Below are positions 14,917 to 23,287 of a stretch of DNA of 44,869 nucleotides, piece by piece (position 1 is the first letter of the stretch; every line of letters starts with the position of its first letter). The DNA is from Propionibacteriaceae bacterium (GTDB taxonomy: Bacteria; Actinomycetota; Actinomycetes; Propionibacteriales; Propionibacteriaceae): the NCBI GenBank assembly GCA_009778535.1, contig WRJP01000001.1:1-44869 (forward strand), written 5' to 3'. Position numbers and translations under genes: made by a program. The notes below the pieces were generated by a model that did not search any database, was not told the origin of the DNA, and saw nothing but the letters and a program-made list of their open reading frames with translations.

Positions 14917-15513
14917 TTAGTGCGAATTCAGGACTGGAAACCTCTTAATTACCTCGAAACCTTGCTTTAGATACAGCAGAGCAGACCACCAATACAGGCA
15001 AGTACCCCAAATTGCTACTGCCCAACCGAAGATTCTGAAGCCGATTTGCCAATCGGCAACTCCGTTCCCAAGCAGGACGCAGGGGAAGGCGTACAGCAGC
15101 AAGAAAGTTGCAGCTTTCCCGATGAAATGCACCGGCAGATTCGAGAAACCACGCTTTCGCAGCCCGGGGCCGAGGGTAAATAGCAGCAATAGTTCCCGCA
15201 TGACCAGCAGTGACATCCACCACCAAGGCACGATGCCGCGAATCAGCAGGCCGAGAACGGCAGCGAAAATGTATAGCCGGTCTGCAACGGGGTCAAGCAC
15301 TTGGCCGAGCCGAGAACGCTGCTTCAGTACTCTGGCTAACTTGCCATCAAGCCAATCGGTGAAACCTCCGACTGCCAACACTACGACTGCCCAAACATCA
15401 TTTTGGGTATCTAGCAAGAGCCATAGAAAAAGCGGAACTCCACACAGCCTGATCAGCGACAAGATGTTAGGAATAGTCAGTATCTTGTCGGTATCGTGCG
15501 GTTCTCCACTCAC
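14917..15513 (-). CDS. pgsA: CDP-alcohol phosphatidyltransferase (PgsA2-like)
   Basis: The 198-residue membrane protein carries the complete CDP-alcohol signature D-x2-D-G-x2-A-R-x8-G-x3-D-x3-D: Asp53, Asp56, Gly57, Ala60, Arg61, Gly70, Asp74, Asp78. Several transmembrane helices are visible. Members make phosphatidylglycerol phosphate or, in actinobacteria, cardiolipin. Its place next to gcvH matches Rv1822 (pgsA2). The GTG at 15513 is the only upstream start, since a stop lies three codons earlier, but its AGGA is only one or two bases away, so a downstream start is possible. Confidence 0.88.
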   Translation of the reverse strand: MSGEPHDTDKILTIPNILSLIRLCGVPLFLWLLLDTQNDVWAVVVLAVGGFTDWLDGKLARVLKQRSRLGQVLDPVADRLYIFAAVLGLLIRGIVPWWWMSLLVMRELLLLFTLGPGLRKRGFSNLPVHFIGKAATFLLLYAFPCVLLGNGVADWQIGFRIFGWAVAIWGTCLYWWSALLYLKQGFEVIKRFPVLNSH

Positions 15514-15591
15514 GTCCTGATTCTAGCCATCGTCAGCGATTTCACAAGAAGCACACAACAGGTGGTCAGAAATTCTGGGGCAACTCCACGA

Positions 15592-16131
15592 TTAACCCCA
15601 AGTTGCAGCCAATTTGCTTCTGGTGTCTTCCAAAAGCTCCGGCAAGGCTTTCGTCTGCGCAATGATCGGCAAAAAGTTGGAATCTCCAGCCCAACGCGGC
15701 ACCACATGTTGGTGTAGATGAGCCGCAATACCAGCGCCCGCAACCGCACCCTGATTCATCCCCAGATTGAAACCGGAAGGATTCGAGACGACGCGTAACG
15801 CCTTCATCGCCGCCTGCGTTAGCCTTGTCAACTCAGCAGTTTCGCGCGATGTTAACTGTGTTAAGTCACCAACATGACGATAGGGACAGATCAACAGATG
15901 TCCTGGCGAATAGGGGAAAAGATTCATCACAGCGTACACATGAATACCACGCTTCACGATCAATCCCTGTTGGTCGGGTTTGGTCGGAGCTTGGCAAAAC
16001 GGGCAATCCCCAGCCGCCGCAGTTACAGGTTTACTCTCACCGTCAATATAAGCCATCCGGTGCGGGGTCCACAGCCGCTGATACCCATCCGGAGTTCTGG
16101 CGAAAGCATCAACTGGTTCTGGGTTGGTCAT
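15592..16131 (-). CDS. HIT-domain protein, Ap4A phosphorylase type (Rv2613c-like)
   Basis: The 179-residue protein has the histidine triad His138-x-His140-x-His142 (AAHLHQHVVPRW), the upstream NLFPYSPGHLLICPYRH block and a CPFC pair at 43-46. The Mycobacterium homologue Rv2613c is a diadenosine tetraphosphate phosphorylase and also follows thrS. The ATG overlaps the thrS stop (ATGA), so translation is coupled. Confidence 0.92.
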   Translation of the reverse strand: MTNPEPVDAFARTPDGYQRLWTPHRMAYIDGESKPVTAAAGDCPFCQAPTKPDQQGLIVKRGIHVYAVMNLFPYSPGHLLICPYRHVGDLTQLTSRETAELTRLTQAAMKALRVVSNPSGFNLGMNQGAVAGAGIAAHLHQHVVPRWAGDSNFLPIIAQTKALPELLEDTRSKLAATWG

Positions 16132-18128
16132 TTTGCTTTAGTTTCGATGGTACGTTTCACCTCGGCGATGGCAGCATCGAGAGTGATCTGATTATTTTGT
16201 GAACCGTCGCGGTACCTAAATGAAACTGTATTCATTGCCACATCATCGTCCCCAACGATCAGAATGTATGGAATTTTTTGGGTAGCAGCCGAGCGAATCT
16301 TCTTTCCGAAACGGTCAGCGCCAGCGTCGATCTTTGCCCTGATCCCAGCGGAAACGAACGCTGCCACGGCATCATTTACGTATGAGTGGTGATCTTCGCT
16401 AACTGGAATAGCTAGCACTTGAACTGGAGCCAACCAAGTTGGGAAAGCCCCTGCGTAATGCTCAGTTAGCACTCCCAAGAAACGTTCAATAGAGCCAAAC
16501 TTGGCAGAATGAATCATCACTGGACGCTGGAGCGTGCCGTCAGGTGCGGTGTACTCCAACTCGAAACGTTCTGGCTGGTTAAAGTCGTACTGGATAGTTG
16601 ACATTTGCCAAGTGCGACCGATTGCATCTTTAGCTTGAACTGAAATCTTGGGCCCGTAATATGCCGCACCACCTGGGTCAGGCACCAGCGCCAGTCCGGT
16701 TTCTTTTCCGACTTCTTCCAACAGAGATGTGGCTTTCGCCCAGTCCGCATCACTGCCAATGAACTTTGCGCTGTTCGCGCCAGCTTCATCTCTAGTTGAC
16801 AGTTCGAGATAGAAGTCCTCTAAACCAAAGTCACGTAGCAGTTTCAGGATGAAGTTCAGCAGATGTCTGATTTCGTCAGCAGCTTGTTCTGGCATCACAT
16901 AGGAGTGCGAGTCGTCTTGGGTAATGGAACGTACTCTGGTCAGCCCTTGCAGCACTCCAGATTTTTCATCGCGGTACACCGTGCCAAATTCAAAAAACCG
17001 CAGCGGTAACTCACGGTAGGAACGGCCGCGTGATTTGAAAATCAGATTGTGCATCGGACAGTTCATCGCTTTCACCCGATACCGCTCCCCTATCCTTGCC
17101 AAGTTACCTTCGGCATCTGGTTTTTCTTCAACCATTTCGGGGAACATGAAGTCCGCGTAGTACGGGAGGTGTCCGGAAGTGTAGAACAGCGACTCTTTGG
17201 CGATATGCGGGGTTCCTACGTATTCAAATCCAGCGTCGATGTGGGCTTGGCGAACGTAGTCTTCCATCTCACGCTTGATGACCCCACCTTTGGGATGGAA
17301 AACCGGAAAACCGGCGCCTAGCTCCTCTGGGAAACTGAACAAGTCCAACTCGATGCCGAGTTTACGATGATCGCGCCGCAGCGCCTCCGCCATACGTTGC
17401 TGATATTCCTCTAATGCCGCTGGGGTTGGCCAGGCCGTCCCATAAATCCGCTGCATCGAGTCTTTCGATTGGTCACCGCGCCAATATGCCGCCGAGTTCC
17501 GAGTGATTGCCATCGCCTTCAGGTAGCCAGTATGTGGAACATGCGGGCCGCGGCATAGGTCTTTCCAAGCGACGGAGCCATCTTGACGCAGATTGTCGTA
17601 AATGGTTAGTTCGCCACTGCCGACTTCAACTGCTGCACCGTCGCTATCATTGGCATTTCCTTTGTCGGCGATGAGTTCTAATTTGAAAGGCTCACCGGCC
17701 AGCTCTGCTCTGGCTTCATCATCGCTGACCACGCGGCGGCGAAAACTCTGCCGTTGTGCAATTAACTGCTTCGATTTCTTCTCTATCGCTTTCAAATCTT
17801 GCGGCGTGAAAGGGTTTTCCACACAAAAGTCGTAGTAGAAGCCATCTGTTATTGGAGGGCCAATCCCCAGCTTTGCATCGCTAAACAGCTGTTGTACGGC
17901 CTGTGCTGTTATGTGAGCGCAGGAATGCCGGATGATCGAAAGACCTTCGCTTGAATCGATCAAAACTGGCTCTACGACATCTTGATCGTGCAACACCGTA
18001 TCCAAATCGACTGTTTTCGCATTCACCTTCATAGCGACGACATTGAGGTCTTTGGCGAAGATGCCCAGCCCAGTCGTCCCAGGTTCAACTTCGAACGGCT
18101 TGGCACCTTGCACAGTGATAACAGTCAT
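16128..18128 (-). CDS. thrS: Threonyl-tRNA synthetase
   Basis: The 666-residue enzyme has an N-terminal TGS domain (about 1-60), the editing domain (SCAHITAQAVQQLF), a class II catalytic core with zinc-binding NCPMHN and motif 2 FFEFGTVYRDEKSGVLQGL, and an anticodon-binding C-terminus (WLAPVQVLAIPVSEDH). AAGGA lies about six bases ahead of the ATG at 18128. No T-box leader is visible in the 63 bases between it and thpR. The order thrS-HIT matches other actinobacteria. Confidence 0.97.
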   Translation of the reverse strand: MTVITVQGAKPFEVEPGTTGLGIFAKDLNVVAMKVNAKTVDLDTVLHDQDVVEPVLIDSSEGLSIIRHSCAHITAQAVQQLFSDAKLGIGPPITDGFYYDFCVENPFTPQDLKAIEKKSKQLIAQRQSFRRRVVSDDEARAELAGEPFKLELIADKGNANDSDGAAVEVGSGELTIYDNLRQDGSVAWKDLCRGPHVPHTGYLKAMAITRNSAAYWRGDQSKDSMQRIYGTAWPTPAALEEYQQRMAEALRRDHRKLGIELDLFSFPEELGAGFPVFHPKGGVIKREMEDYVRQAHIDAGFEYVGTPHIAKESLFYTSGHLPYYADFMFPEMVEEKPDAEGNLARIGERYRVKAMNCPMHNLIFKSRGRSYRELPLRFFEFGTVYRDEKSGVLQGLTRVRSITQDDSHSYVMPEQAADEIRHLLNFILKLLRDFGLEDFYLELSTRDEAGANSAKFIGSDADWAKATSLLEEVGKETGLALVPDPGGAAYYGPKISVQAKDAIGRTWQMSTIQYDFNQPERFELEYTAPDGTLQRPVMIHSAKFGSIERFLGVLTEHYAGAFPTWLAPVQVLAIPVSEDHHSYVNDAVAAFVSAGIRAKIDAGADRFGKKIRSAATQKIPYILIVGDDDVAMNTVSFRYRDGSQNNQITLDAAIAEVKRTIETKAK

Positions 18129-18191
18129 TTTTTCCTTCTAGCTTGCAATGCACGAATGTCACATCAGATTCTATGCCTAAAAGCATGTGAA

Positions 18192-18797
18192 TCATTGTTT
18201 TACTTCAAGTTGAGGCGCAAGCTGATAGCTTGCCCAGGGCTGGTAGTAGGAGCCGCCTTTGGCAAGTGTGGATTTCACTAGCACAAACTCATTGACTGCA
18301 AAGCTGAAAGCACCAAAACTTTCCACAACATCACATACGCCGCGTGCCGGAGCCCGGTTTGACGCGCGTGCCAGCGTGAGATGCGGAGTGAATTTCGAGC
18401 CATCTGGACGCACCCCTACCCGTGAAGCCGCCGCGCGTATCAACTTGGAAAGGTTATTCAACGCAGGCGCGCCAACCTCGGCACCTAGCCAAACCGCTTT
18501 TGCGCCCAGACCACTTTGGGTTTGCGAACCTATCTCGGGCATACCGGTATTTCCGAAGATTCCTGCACCGTTGAGCACCAGCGGAAATGCTGTTGCCGTA
18601 ATCTCAGCAAGTTCATCAATCAATGGCTCCTGCCGAGCTTGCGGCACATCACCGAAGAATGCCAAGGTGAGATGCAGATTCTCAGGCCGCGTCCACTTCC
18701 AGTCCGGTGTCGCATCCCGCCTAGGTTCGATCAGTTCTGTAAGTCGTTCGGTGATTTCGAGCGGGGGAAACACTGCAACAAATAGCCGGTCACTCAT
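18192..18797 (-). CDS. thpR: RNA 2',3'-cyclic phosphodiesterase (2H phosphoesterase)
   Basis: The 201-residue protein has both H-x-T-L motifs of the 2H family, His42 in LHLTLAFFGDV and His139 in PHLTLARASN. The ThpR/LigT group opens 2',3'-cyclic phosphate ends and can join tRNA halves in vitro. ATG 18797 is preferred to GTG 18803 and overlaps the upstream sirtuin stop by 8 bases. Confidence 0.92.
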   Translation of the reverse strand: MSDRLFVAVFPPLEITERLTELIEPRRDATPDWKWTRPENLHLTLAFFGDVPQARQEPLIDELAEITATAFPLVLNGAGIFGNTGMPEIGSQTQSGLGAKAVWLGAEVGAPALNNLSKLIRAAASRVGVRPDGSKFTPHLTLARASNRAPARGVCDVVESFGAFSFAVNEFVLVKSTLAKGGSYYQPWASYQLAPQLEVKQ

Positions 18798-19530
18798 CGC
18801 CACGAGCTTGGTAGTTCACGAAGGGTTGCAAGGTTTCGCCGATGGGTTCACGTATCGTCAAGCTAGCGCGGAAATCGATGCCAGTGGCCTGCTTGTTGAT
18901 TACCACTATGTGTTCCCCGCTAAAGTGATGCACCATCCCCGCCGCAGGATAAACGACCAGCGAAGTTCCGCCGACTATGAGAATGTCTGCGGTGCTTATC
19001 GCCTCAACAGCAGCTTGGGTTACGGCTGTATCGAGAGGTTCTTCGTACAAAACCACATCGGGACGCACTATCCCCCCACACGAATCACAAACCGGTACGC
19101 CTGTTGTCGCCGTTATTGCTTCTAGCCCGTAAGGCTTACCGCAGTCCACACAGTAGTTACGATGAACGCTGCCGTGCAGTTCGTAAACATTGCGCGAACC
19201 AGCAAGTTGGTGCAATCCATCGATATTTTGGGTGATGACCGCGTTCAGTTTTCCGGCTTGTTCAAGGCTAGCTAGCGCAAAATGGGCCGGATTGGGTTTT
19301 GCAGTTGGGTAAATCAAGTTGTTTCGATAGTAGTCAAAGAATTCTTGCGGGTGTTGTATGAAAAACGAATGGCTGACAATCTCGGCCGGATCATACTTGG
19401 TTTTGGACTTGCCAGCGTAAAGACCTTCAGCAGATCGAAAATCCGGGATTCCACTCTCGGTTGACACTCCGGCACCGCCGAAAAAGACGATTCGTCTGGC
19501 GTCAAGTATGATCTCGTCAAGGGTAATCAT
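18790..19530 (-). CDS. cobB: NAD-dependent protein deacylase, Sir2 family
   Basis: The 246-residue sirtuin has the NAD site GGAGVSTESGIPDFR (18-32), TQNIDGLHQLAGS (100-112), catalytic His119 in ELHGSVH, and a zinc module Cys127, Cys130, Cys148, Cys151. It removes acyl groups from lysines of metabolic enzymes. GGAGG is only two bases from the ATG at 19530, so initiation may be inefficient. It heads cobB-thpR-thrS-HIT. Confidence 0.95.
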   Translation of the reverse strand: MITLDEIILDARRIVFFGGAGVSTESGIPDFRSAEGLYAGKSKTKYDPAEIVSHSFFIQHPQEFFDYYRNNLIYPTAKPNPAHFALASLEQAGKLNAVITQNIDGLHQLAGSRNVYELHGSVHRNYCVDCGKPYGLEAITATTGVPVCDSCGGIVRPDVVLYEEPLDTAVTQAAVEAISTADILIVGGTSLVVYPAAGMVHHFSGEHIVVINKQATGIDFRASLTIREPIGETLQPFVNYQARGDE

Positions 19531-19609
19531 GACCTCCAGACTACCCTGCTTCTCGCCTAAGATGCATTTGATTTTCGCATGACTTGCAGCACTGTCTTAG
19601 GATTGCCAC

Positions 19610-20179
19610 ATGGTCGAACCCGAAGTTGAAGCTACGTCGATTCCAACCTGGCAACTGTATTTCTACTACTTCATAATTGCCTCGGTATGCGGCTACATCT
19701 ACGAATACCTGCTGCTGACCTTCTACTATCACGACGAGTTTGTAAATCAAGGGCCGCTGCATGGCCCAATGTTGATTATCTACGGCATCGGCGGTGTGGT
19801 TTTGATCGCCGCACTACAGCGGCTGACCAAAAAACCGGTAAAAATCTGGAAAATCAACATAATGCCGCTGATCATCTCGGTGCTGATCGCTTTGATCGTT
19901 AGTGTCATTGAATACATCGGGCATTGGGTCGGCGAAACGTTCTATGGTCAAACCCTGTGGGATTACAGCGACAAGTTCTTGAACCTGAACGGTCGTATTT
20001 GCCTTGAAGATACTCTCAGATTTGTCGTCCTGGGACTTATCGCACTCTACATCGTGGTTCCGCTGATGGGAAAACTTCGCAGAAAAATAACAAAGCGTCA
20101 AAACTGGATTTTGTTTTCAATAGTTGCGTTAGTTTTCCTGATCGACGTTGGGTATTCCATCGTTTTTCCCATTAGCTGA
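19610..20179 (+). CDS. Putative membrane protein, PF06541 (CmpB-like, 'putative ABC transporter permease')
   Basis: The 189-residue protein has several membrane segments (about 18-40, 55-70, 85-105, 135-155, 165-185) and the family signature WDYSDKFLNLNGRICLEDTL. The family is annotated as a putative ABC permease but has no proven function that I know of. AGGA lies about eight bases ahead of the ATG. Its 3' end overlaps the convergent DUF6191-like gene by 51 bases. Confidence 0.85.
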   Translation: MVEPEVEATSIPTWQLYFYYFIIASVCGYIYEYLLLTFYYHDEFVNQGPLHGPMLIIYGIGGVVLIAALQRLTKKPVKIWKINIMPLIISVLIALIVSVIEYIGHWVGETFYGQTLWDYSDKFLNLNGRICLEDTLRFVVLGLIALYIVVPLMGKLRRKITKRQNWILFSIVALVFLIDVGYSIVFPIS

Positions 20180-20377
20180 AACAGTTGAATCCTCGAGCTC
20201 GGCACGCACAGATTCCATAGTTTGTTCGTCGATGGTCGCCGTCATCTTTTCGAGGTCGATCTTTACCGGTTGCAGTCCTGGACCTGGATCGGGAATGATT
20301 TCAATGGTGTCTTTCTGGCGATCTTTTTCCAACCGCCAATGCCGCATCCCAGGGTCAAAGAGTTCACTGAAGCTCAT
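20129..20377 (-). CDS. DUF6191-like small protein
   Basis: The 82-residue product begins MSFSELFDPGMRHWRLEKDR, resembling the F-x-PG-x-RH-x3-E start of actinobacterial DUF6191 proteins. The rest is acidic with a PDPGPGLQP turn. GGGAGG four to five bases upstream supports ATG 20377 over the longer frame to 20431. Function unknown. It overlaps the 3' end of the opposite gene by 51 bases. Confidence 0.6.
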   Translation of the reverse strand: MSFSELFDPGMRHWRLEKDRQKDTIEIIPDPGPGLQPVKIDLEKMTATIDEQTMESVRAELEDSTVSANGKNDGIPNVDQEN

Positions 20378-20462
20378 TGCCCTCCCTGTCCACGCCTTGC
20401 ACTTTGAGCTCCATGTTAGTCTTAACGACAAGTGAAATCACTTAGATGCACAGGTGAAAGCT

Positions 20463-21248
20463 ATGGTTGGAGGCGGAATCGGTAGGCCGAAGAACCGCGA
20501 AGCTAAAAAAACAGGTCGAAACATGGCAATAACTATCATTTTGCTGCTCATAGGAACGGCGCTTTTGGTCAATACGATCTGGCAACTCACCAACTCGAAT
20601 GTCAACGAAGGCATTGTGGCACAAGGGCTGCTGGCCATACTTTTCCTCGGCTGTGCTGGGTTCGGGAACTATGCCCTCGTGCGCTGGCTGACCTGGGGAA
20701 CTGTGGCTGTAACGTTACTCGTCTGCGGATTTTCTATCTTCTTGCTAGTTCACGGAAGGGCAGACAATGTGACCGGCGATGAGGACGTGGTCATCGTATT
20801 AGGGGCAGCGGTGCTCGGTGATCGCGTTTCTCCAACTCTGGCGAACCGACTGGATGCTGCCTACCGGTTCTTCCAAGAACACCCGCAGGCTTTGATCGTC
20901 GTCTCTGGCGGGAAGGGCATGCAGGAACGGGTGAGTGAGGCTTCCGCAATGCGGGAATATCTGCTGGCTAAAGGAGTCAGCGATTCTCAAATTCGCCTTG
21001 AAGACAAAGCCACCTCAACAAGTGAGAATTTTGCCTTTTCCAAGGCGCTCTTAGATGCCGAACTTGGAGCAGGTTACAAAGTAGCTTTTGCGACTAGTGA
21101 CTACCATGTTTTCCGCTCCACCCAAATCGCCGTCGACCAAGGGTTAACGCCGACCCATTTGCATGCGCCGACACGCTGGTCGCTGCTGGTGTCAAGCTGC
21201 CTGCGTGAAACCGCCGTTTTGACAATCAATCAGATTACCGGCGGTTAA
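20463..21248 (+). CDS. YdcF/SanA-like DUF218 membrane protein
   Basis: The 261-residue protein has membrane helices in its first 100 residues, then a DUF218 domain: VVIVLGAAVLGDRVSPTLAN, LIVVSGGKGMQERVSEASAM, EDKATSTSENFAFSK and FATSDYHVFRS. DUF218 proteins include SanA, ElyC and YdcF and are linked to envelope processes. AGGTGA six bases upstream supports ATG 20463; GTG 20454 and ATG 20523 are alternatives. Its stop overlaps that of the convergent MFS gene. Confidence 0.88.
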   Translation: MVGGGIGRPKNREAKKTGRNMAITIILLLIGTALLVNTIWQLTNSNVNEGIVAQGLLAILFLGCAGFGNYALVRWLTWGTVAVTLLVCGFSIFLLVHGRADNVTGDEDVVIVLGAAVLGDRVSPTLANRLDAAYRFFQEHPQALIVVSGGKGMQERVSEASAMREYLLAKGVSDSQIRLEDKATSTSENFAFSKALLDAELGAGYKVAFATSDYHVFRSTQIAVDQGLTPTHLHAPTRWSLLVSSCLRETAVLTINQITGG

Positions 21249-22429
21249 TCGCTGCCTGAAAGCTCTGTAGCGGGCTGTGAAGTGTTGCGCATCCGCACCG
21301 ACAGCACTACGGAAATCAGCCAAAAACCCGAACCAAGCAAAAACGCGGGTAGAAAACCGAAAGCGCTAGCTATTGCACCAGCTGCCAGCGGACCAACGAT
21401 AGAGCCTAGATCACCTGACATCGAGTAGATCGCAACCGCTCGATCTGCGCCGGTACCGGCGACATCTCCCAAGGTTGCAGCCGGAGCTGTACCGAGCAAG
21501 GCGGCGCCGACGGCGCTGAGCCCCAGCCAGGTGGCAAGCATCGCAATGTGCGTTGACCAAGGAACCATCGCTAGCGCTATCGCTGAAATGACGGCTCCAA
21601 CGATCATGGGAATTTTCCGTCCATATTTATCGGTCAAGTAGCCGCCAGGAAGAATCAAAGCTATTTGCACACCGGCTGCTATCGCCATCGCTATTCCAGT
21701 TTGAAGCGCGGCATCGGCTGGAGTCGTAGCCAGATAACCAATCACGAACAGCGGCACCAAGGTACTGCGGGTGCCGTTGTTGTTCCAACCCTGCACCAAA
21801 TGTGCAGCACAGGCGGCATGGAATCTCGTATCCCGAATCACTTCGCGCAGCGAACGTGCAGTTTGGGTATCAGATGCTGATGTTGTGACCTGTATCGATT
21901 TCAGTCCCAGTCCCACGGCCGCGGCTACTACCAGGGTGCCTGCGTAAAAGAAAAAGGGCATTTGTAGCGAAATTCGGGCAAACACTCCCCCAATTGCCGG
22001 ACCCAGAACCGCGCCTACTAGAAAACCTCCCTGATACATACCAGCCGCACGACCGCGCAGGTCAGAACCCACTGAAGCCAGTAATACTGTCATTCCTGAA
22101 ACCGAAAACATCGCAGAGCCAATCCCGCCGATGCCGCGCACCAAGATCAGCCACAGATAGTTTGGAGCCAGTCCGGTAAAGGCAGAGGAAACTGCCACGA
22201 TAAGAATTCCGGCAATCAGCACCCGGCGATGCCCGAAGCGATCATTCGCACGACCCACGAAACTTGCGGTTGCAAACCGCATGAGCGCGAATGCCGAGAT
22301 CACGGCTCCGGCCGCAAATTCATTTACCCCAAATGAGACCGCAAACATCGGAAGTACCGGAGCGACAACTCCAAACCCCACTGCCACCGCCAGCGAAATT
22401 CCACTCAATACCCAAACATTTCGCGGCAT
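21245..22429 (-). CDS. MFS transporter, DHA1-like
   Basis: The 394-residue protein has about 12 hydrophobic helices and the MFS loop motif GRANDRFGHRRVLIAG (motif A) plus GGYLTDKYGRKIP in the second half. It is probably a drug or metabolite exporter; the substrate is unknown. ATG 22429 with GGAG about ten bases upstream is preferred to GTG 22468. It is divergent from the quinone reductase gene. Confidence 0.9.
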   Translation of the reverse strand: MPRNVWVLSGISLAVAVGFGVVAPVLPMFAVSFGVNEFAAGAVISAFALMRFATASFVGRANDRFGHRRVLIAGILIVAVSSAFTGLAPNYLWLILVRGIGGIGSAMFSVSGMTVLLASVGSDLRGRAAGMYQGGFLVGAVLGPAIGGVFARISLQMPFFFYAGTLVVAAAVGLGLKSIQVTTSASDTQTARSLREVIRDTRFHAACAAHLVQGWNNNGTRSTLVPLFVIGYLATTPADAALQTGIAMAIAAGVQIALILPGGYLTDKYGRKIPMIVGAVISAIALAMVPWSTHIAMLATWLGLSAVGAALLGTAPAATLGDVAGTGADRAVAIYSMSGDLGSIVGPLAAGAIASAFGFLPAFLLGSGFWLISVVLSVRMRNTSQPATELSGSD

Positions 22430-22534
22430 ACATTCAACTCTCCGTCTCAGCTTCACGCTGGTTACCACCAGAAATACACTGGTTTATCAGAAACTTAGCG
22501 CTAACAGATCATCTCACGCCTGCCTCTGGCTCTG

Positions 22535-22600
22535 GTGAGACACGCGTGTTGAGTACCGACGTTAGCGTCGGTGTATCGAAACACAGGGTCGGTGTCTCAC
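22535..22600 (-). repeat. REP-like element, copy B, within a 9-bp inverted repeat
   Basis: Read on the minus strand: TTTCGATAC, hairpin ACCGACG/CGTCGGT with a four-base loop (arms 22566-22572 and 22555-22561), then ACTCAAC. Outside it are perfect 9-bp inverted arms, GTGAGACAC (22535-22543) and GTGTCTCAC (22592-22600), so the unit can fold as nested hairpins. Confidence 0.75.
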
Positions 22601-22620
22601 AGAAACAAAGGGGTCATTTC

Positions 22621-22638
22621 CTCTGGAATATTCCAGAG
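22621..22638. promoter_or_regulatory. Perfect 18-bp palindrome, candidate operator
   Basis: CTCTGGAATATTCCAGAG is a perfect dyad centred 48 bases ahead of the quinone-reductase ATG. It is A+T-rich in the centre, with no U-run and no loop, so it looks like a binding site for a dimeric regulator rather than a terminator. The regulator is not evident in the window. Confidence 0.65.
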
Positions 22639-22677
22639 CTGCGAACAACAGCGCCAAGGCTGTGGGAGAATTCTGTC

Positions 22678-23268
22678 ATGTTGATTCACATCGTGTATGC
22701 ACACCCGTCTGTCGAGTCGTTCACTCATGCAGTGTTGGAGCAATTCCTGGCCGGTGTAACCGAAGCAGGCATTGAATACTCCATCTCAGACTTGTACGAG
22801 CAGGGATTCCGCCCGGAGTTGACGCTGGACGAATATCACCTTGGCTACAAAAATGTTCCAGACGATTGTGTGCCACCCGATGTGGCGGCAGAGCGAGCGA
22901 AGCTGCTTGCAGCAGATATGTGGGCTTTCGTATATCCGGTGTGGTGGACGGATTGTCCGGCTATCTTGAAGGGCTGGTTTGATCGGGTGTGGACTGGATT
23001 CATCCCGAATGTGCTAGCAGAACCAGCAGCGAAGCGGGCATTCGTGCTTTGCACTGCGGGCAATAGTATCGAACGACTCACCGAGTTGGGCGAATACCAA
23101 GCGATGGAGACGGTCATGCTCACCGACCGGATCGCCCACCGTGCGGCAGTGAAATCTTTTCATGTATTTGATGGGTCAGCTGCATTTTCACCTGCCGAAT
23201 GGCATCAACTGAAGGTCGAGCACCTAGCCGAGGCACACCGTTTGGGTCGAGAAATCCAGGCCGCCTAG
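22678..23268 (+). CDS. Flavodoxin-fold NAD(P)H quinone reductase (PF02525 family)
   Basis: The 196-residue protein matches the NQO1/MdaB/KefF-like group: IVYAHPSVESFTHAVLEQFL at the start and VYPVWWTDCPAILKGWFDRV in the middle. These FMN or FAD enzymes reduce quinones by two electrons. The frame is open from 22291, but similarity begins at ATG 22678, which has GGGAG nine bases upstream. A perfect palindrome at 22621-22638 suggests inducible control. Confidence 0.9.
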   Translation: MLIHIVYAHPSVESFTHAVLEQFLAGVTEAGIEYSISDLYEQGFRPELTLDEYHLGYKNVPDDCVPPDVAAERAKLLAADMWAFVYPVWWTDCPAILKGWFDRVWTGFIPNVLAEPAAKRAFVLCTAGNSIERLTELGEYQAMETVMLTDRIAHRAAVKSFHVFDGSAAFSPAEWHQLKVEHLAEAHRLGREIQAA

Positions 23269-23287
23269 AGTCCGGTAGGCTCTAAGG

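Noticed and set aside
18129..18191. Possible T-box leader ahead of thrS
   Set aside because: Only 63 bases separate thpR and thrS, too short for a T-box, and no T-box sequence is seen.
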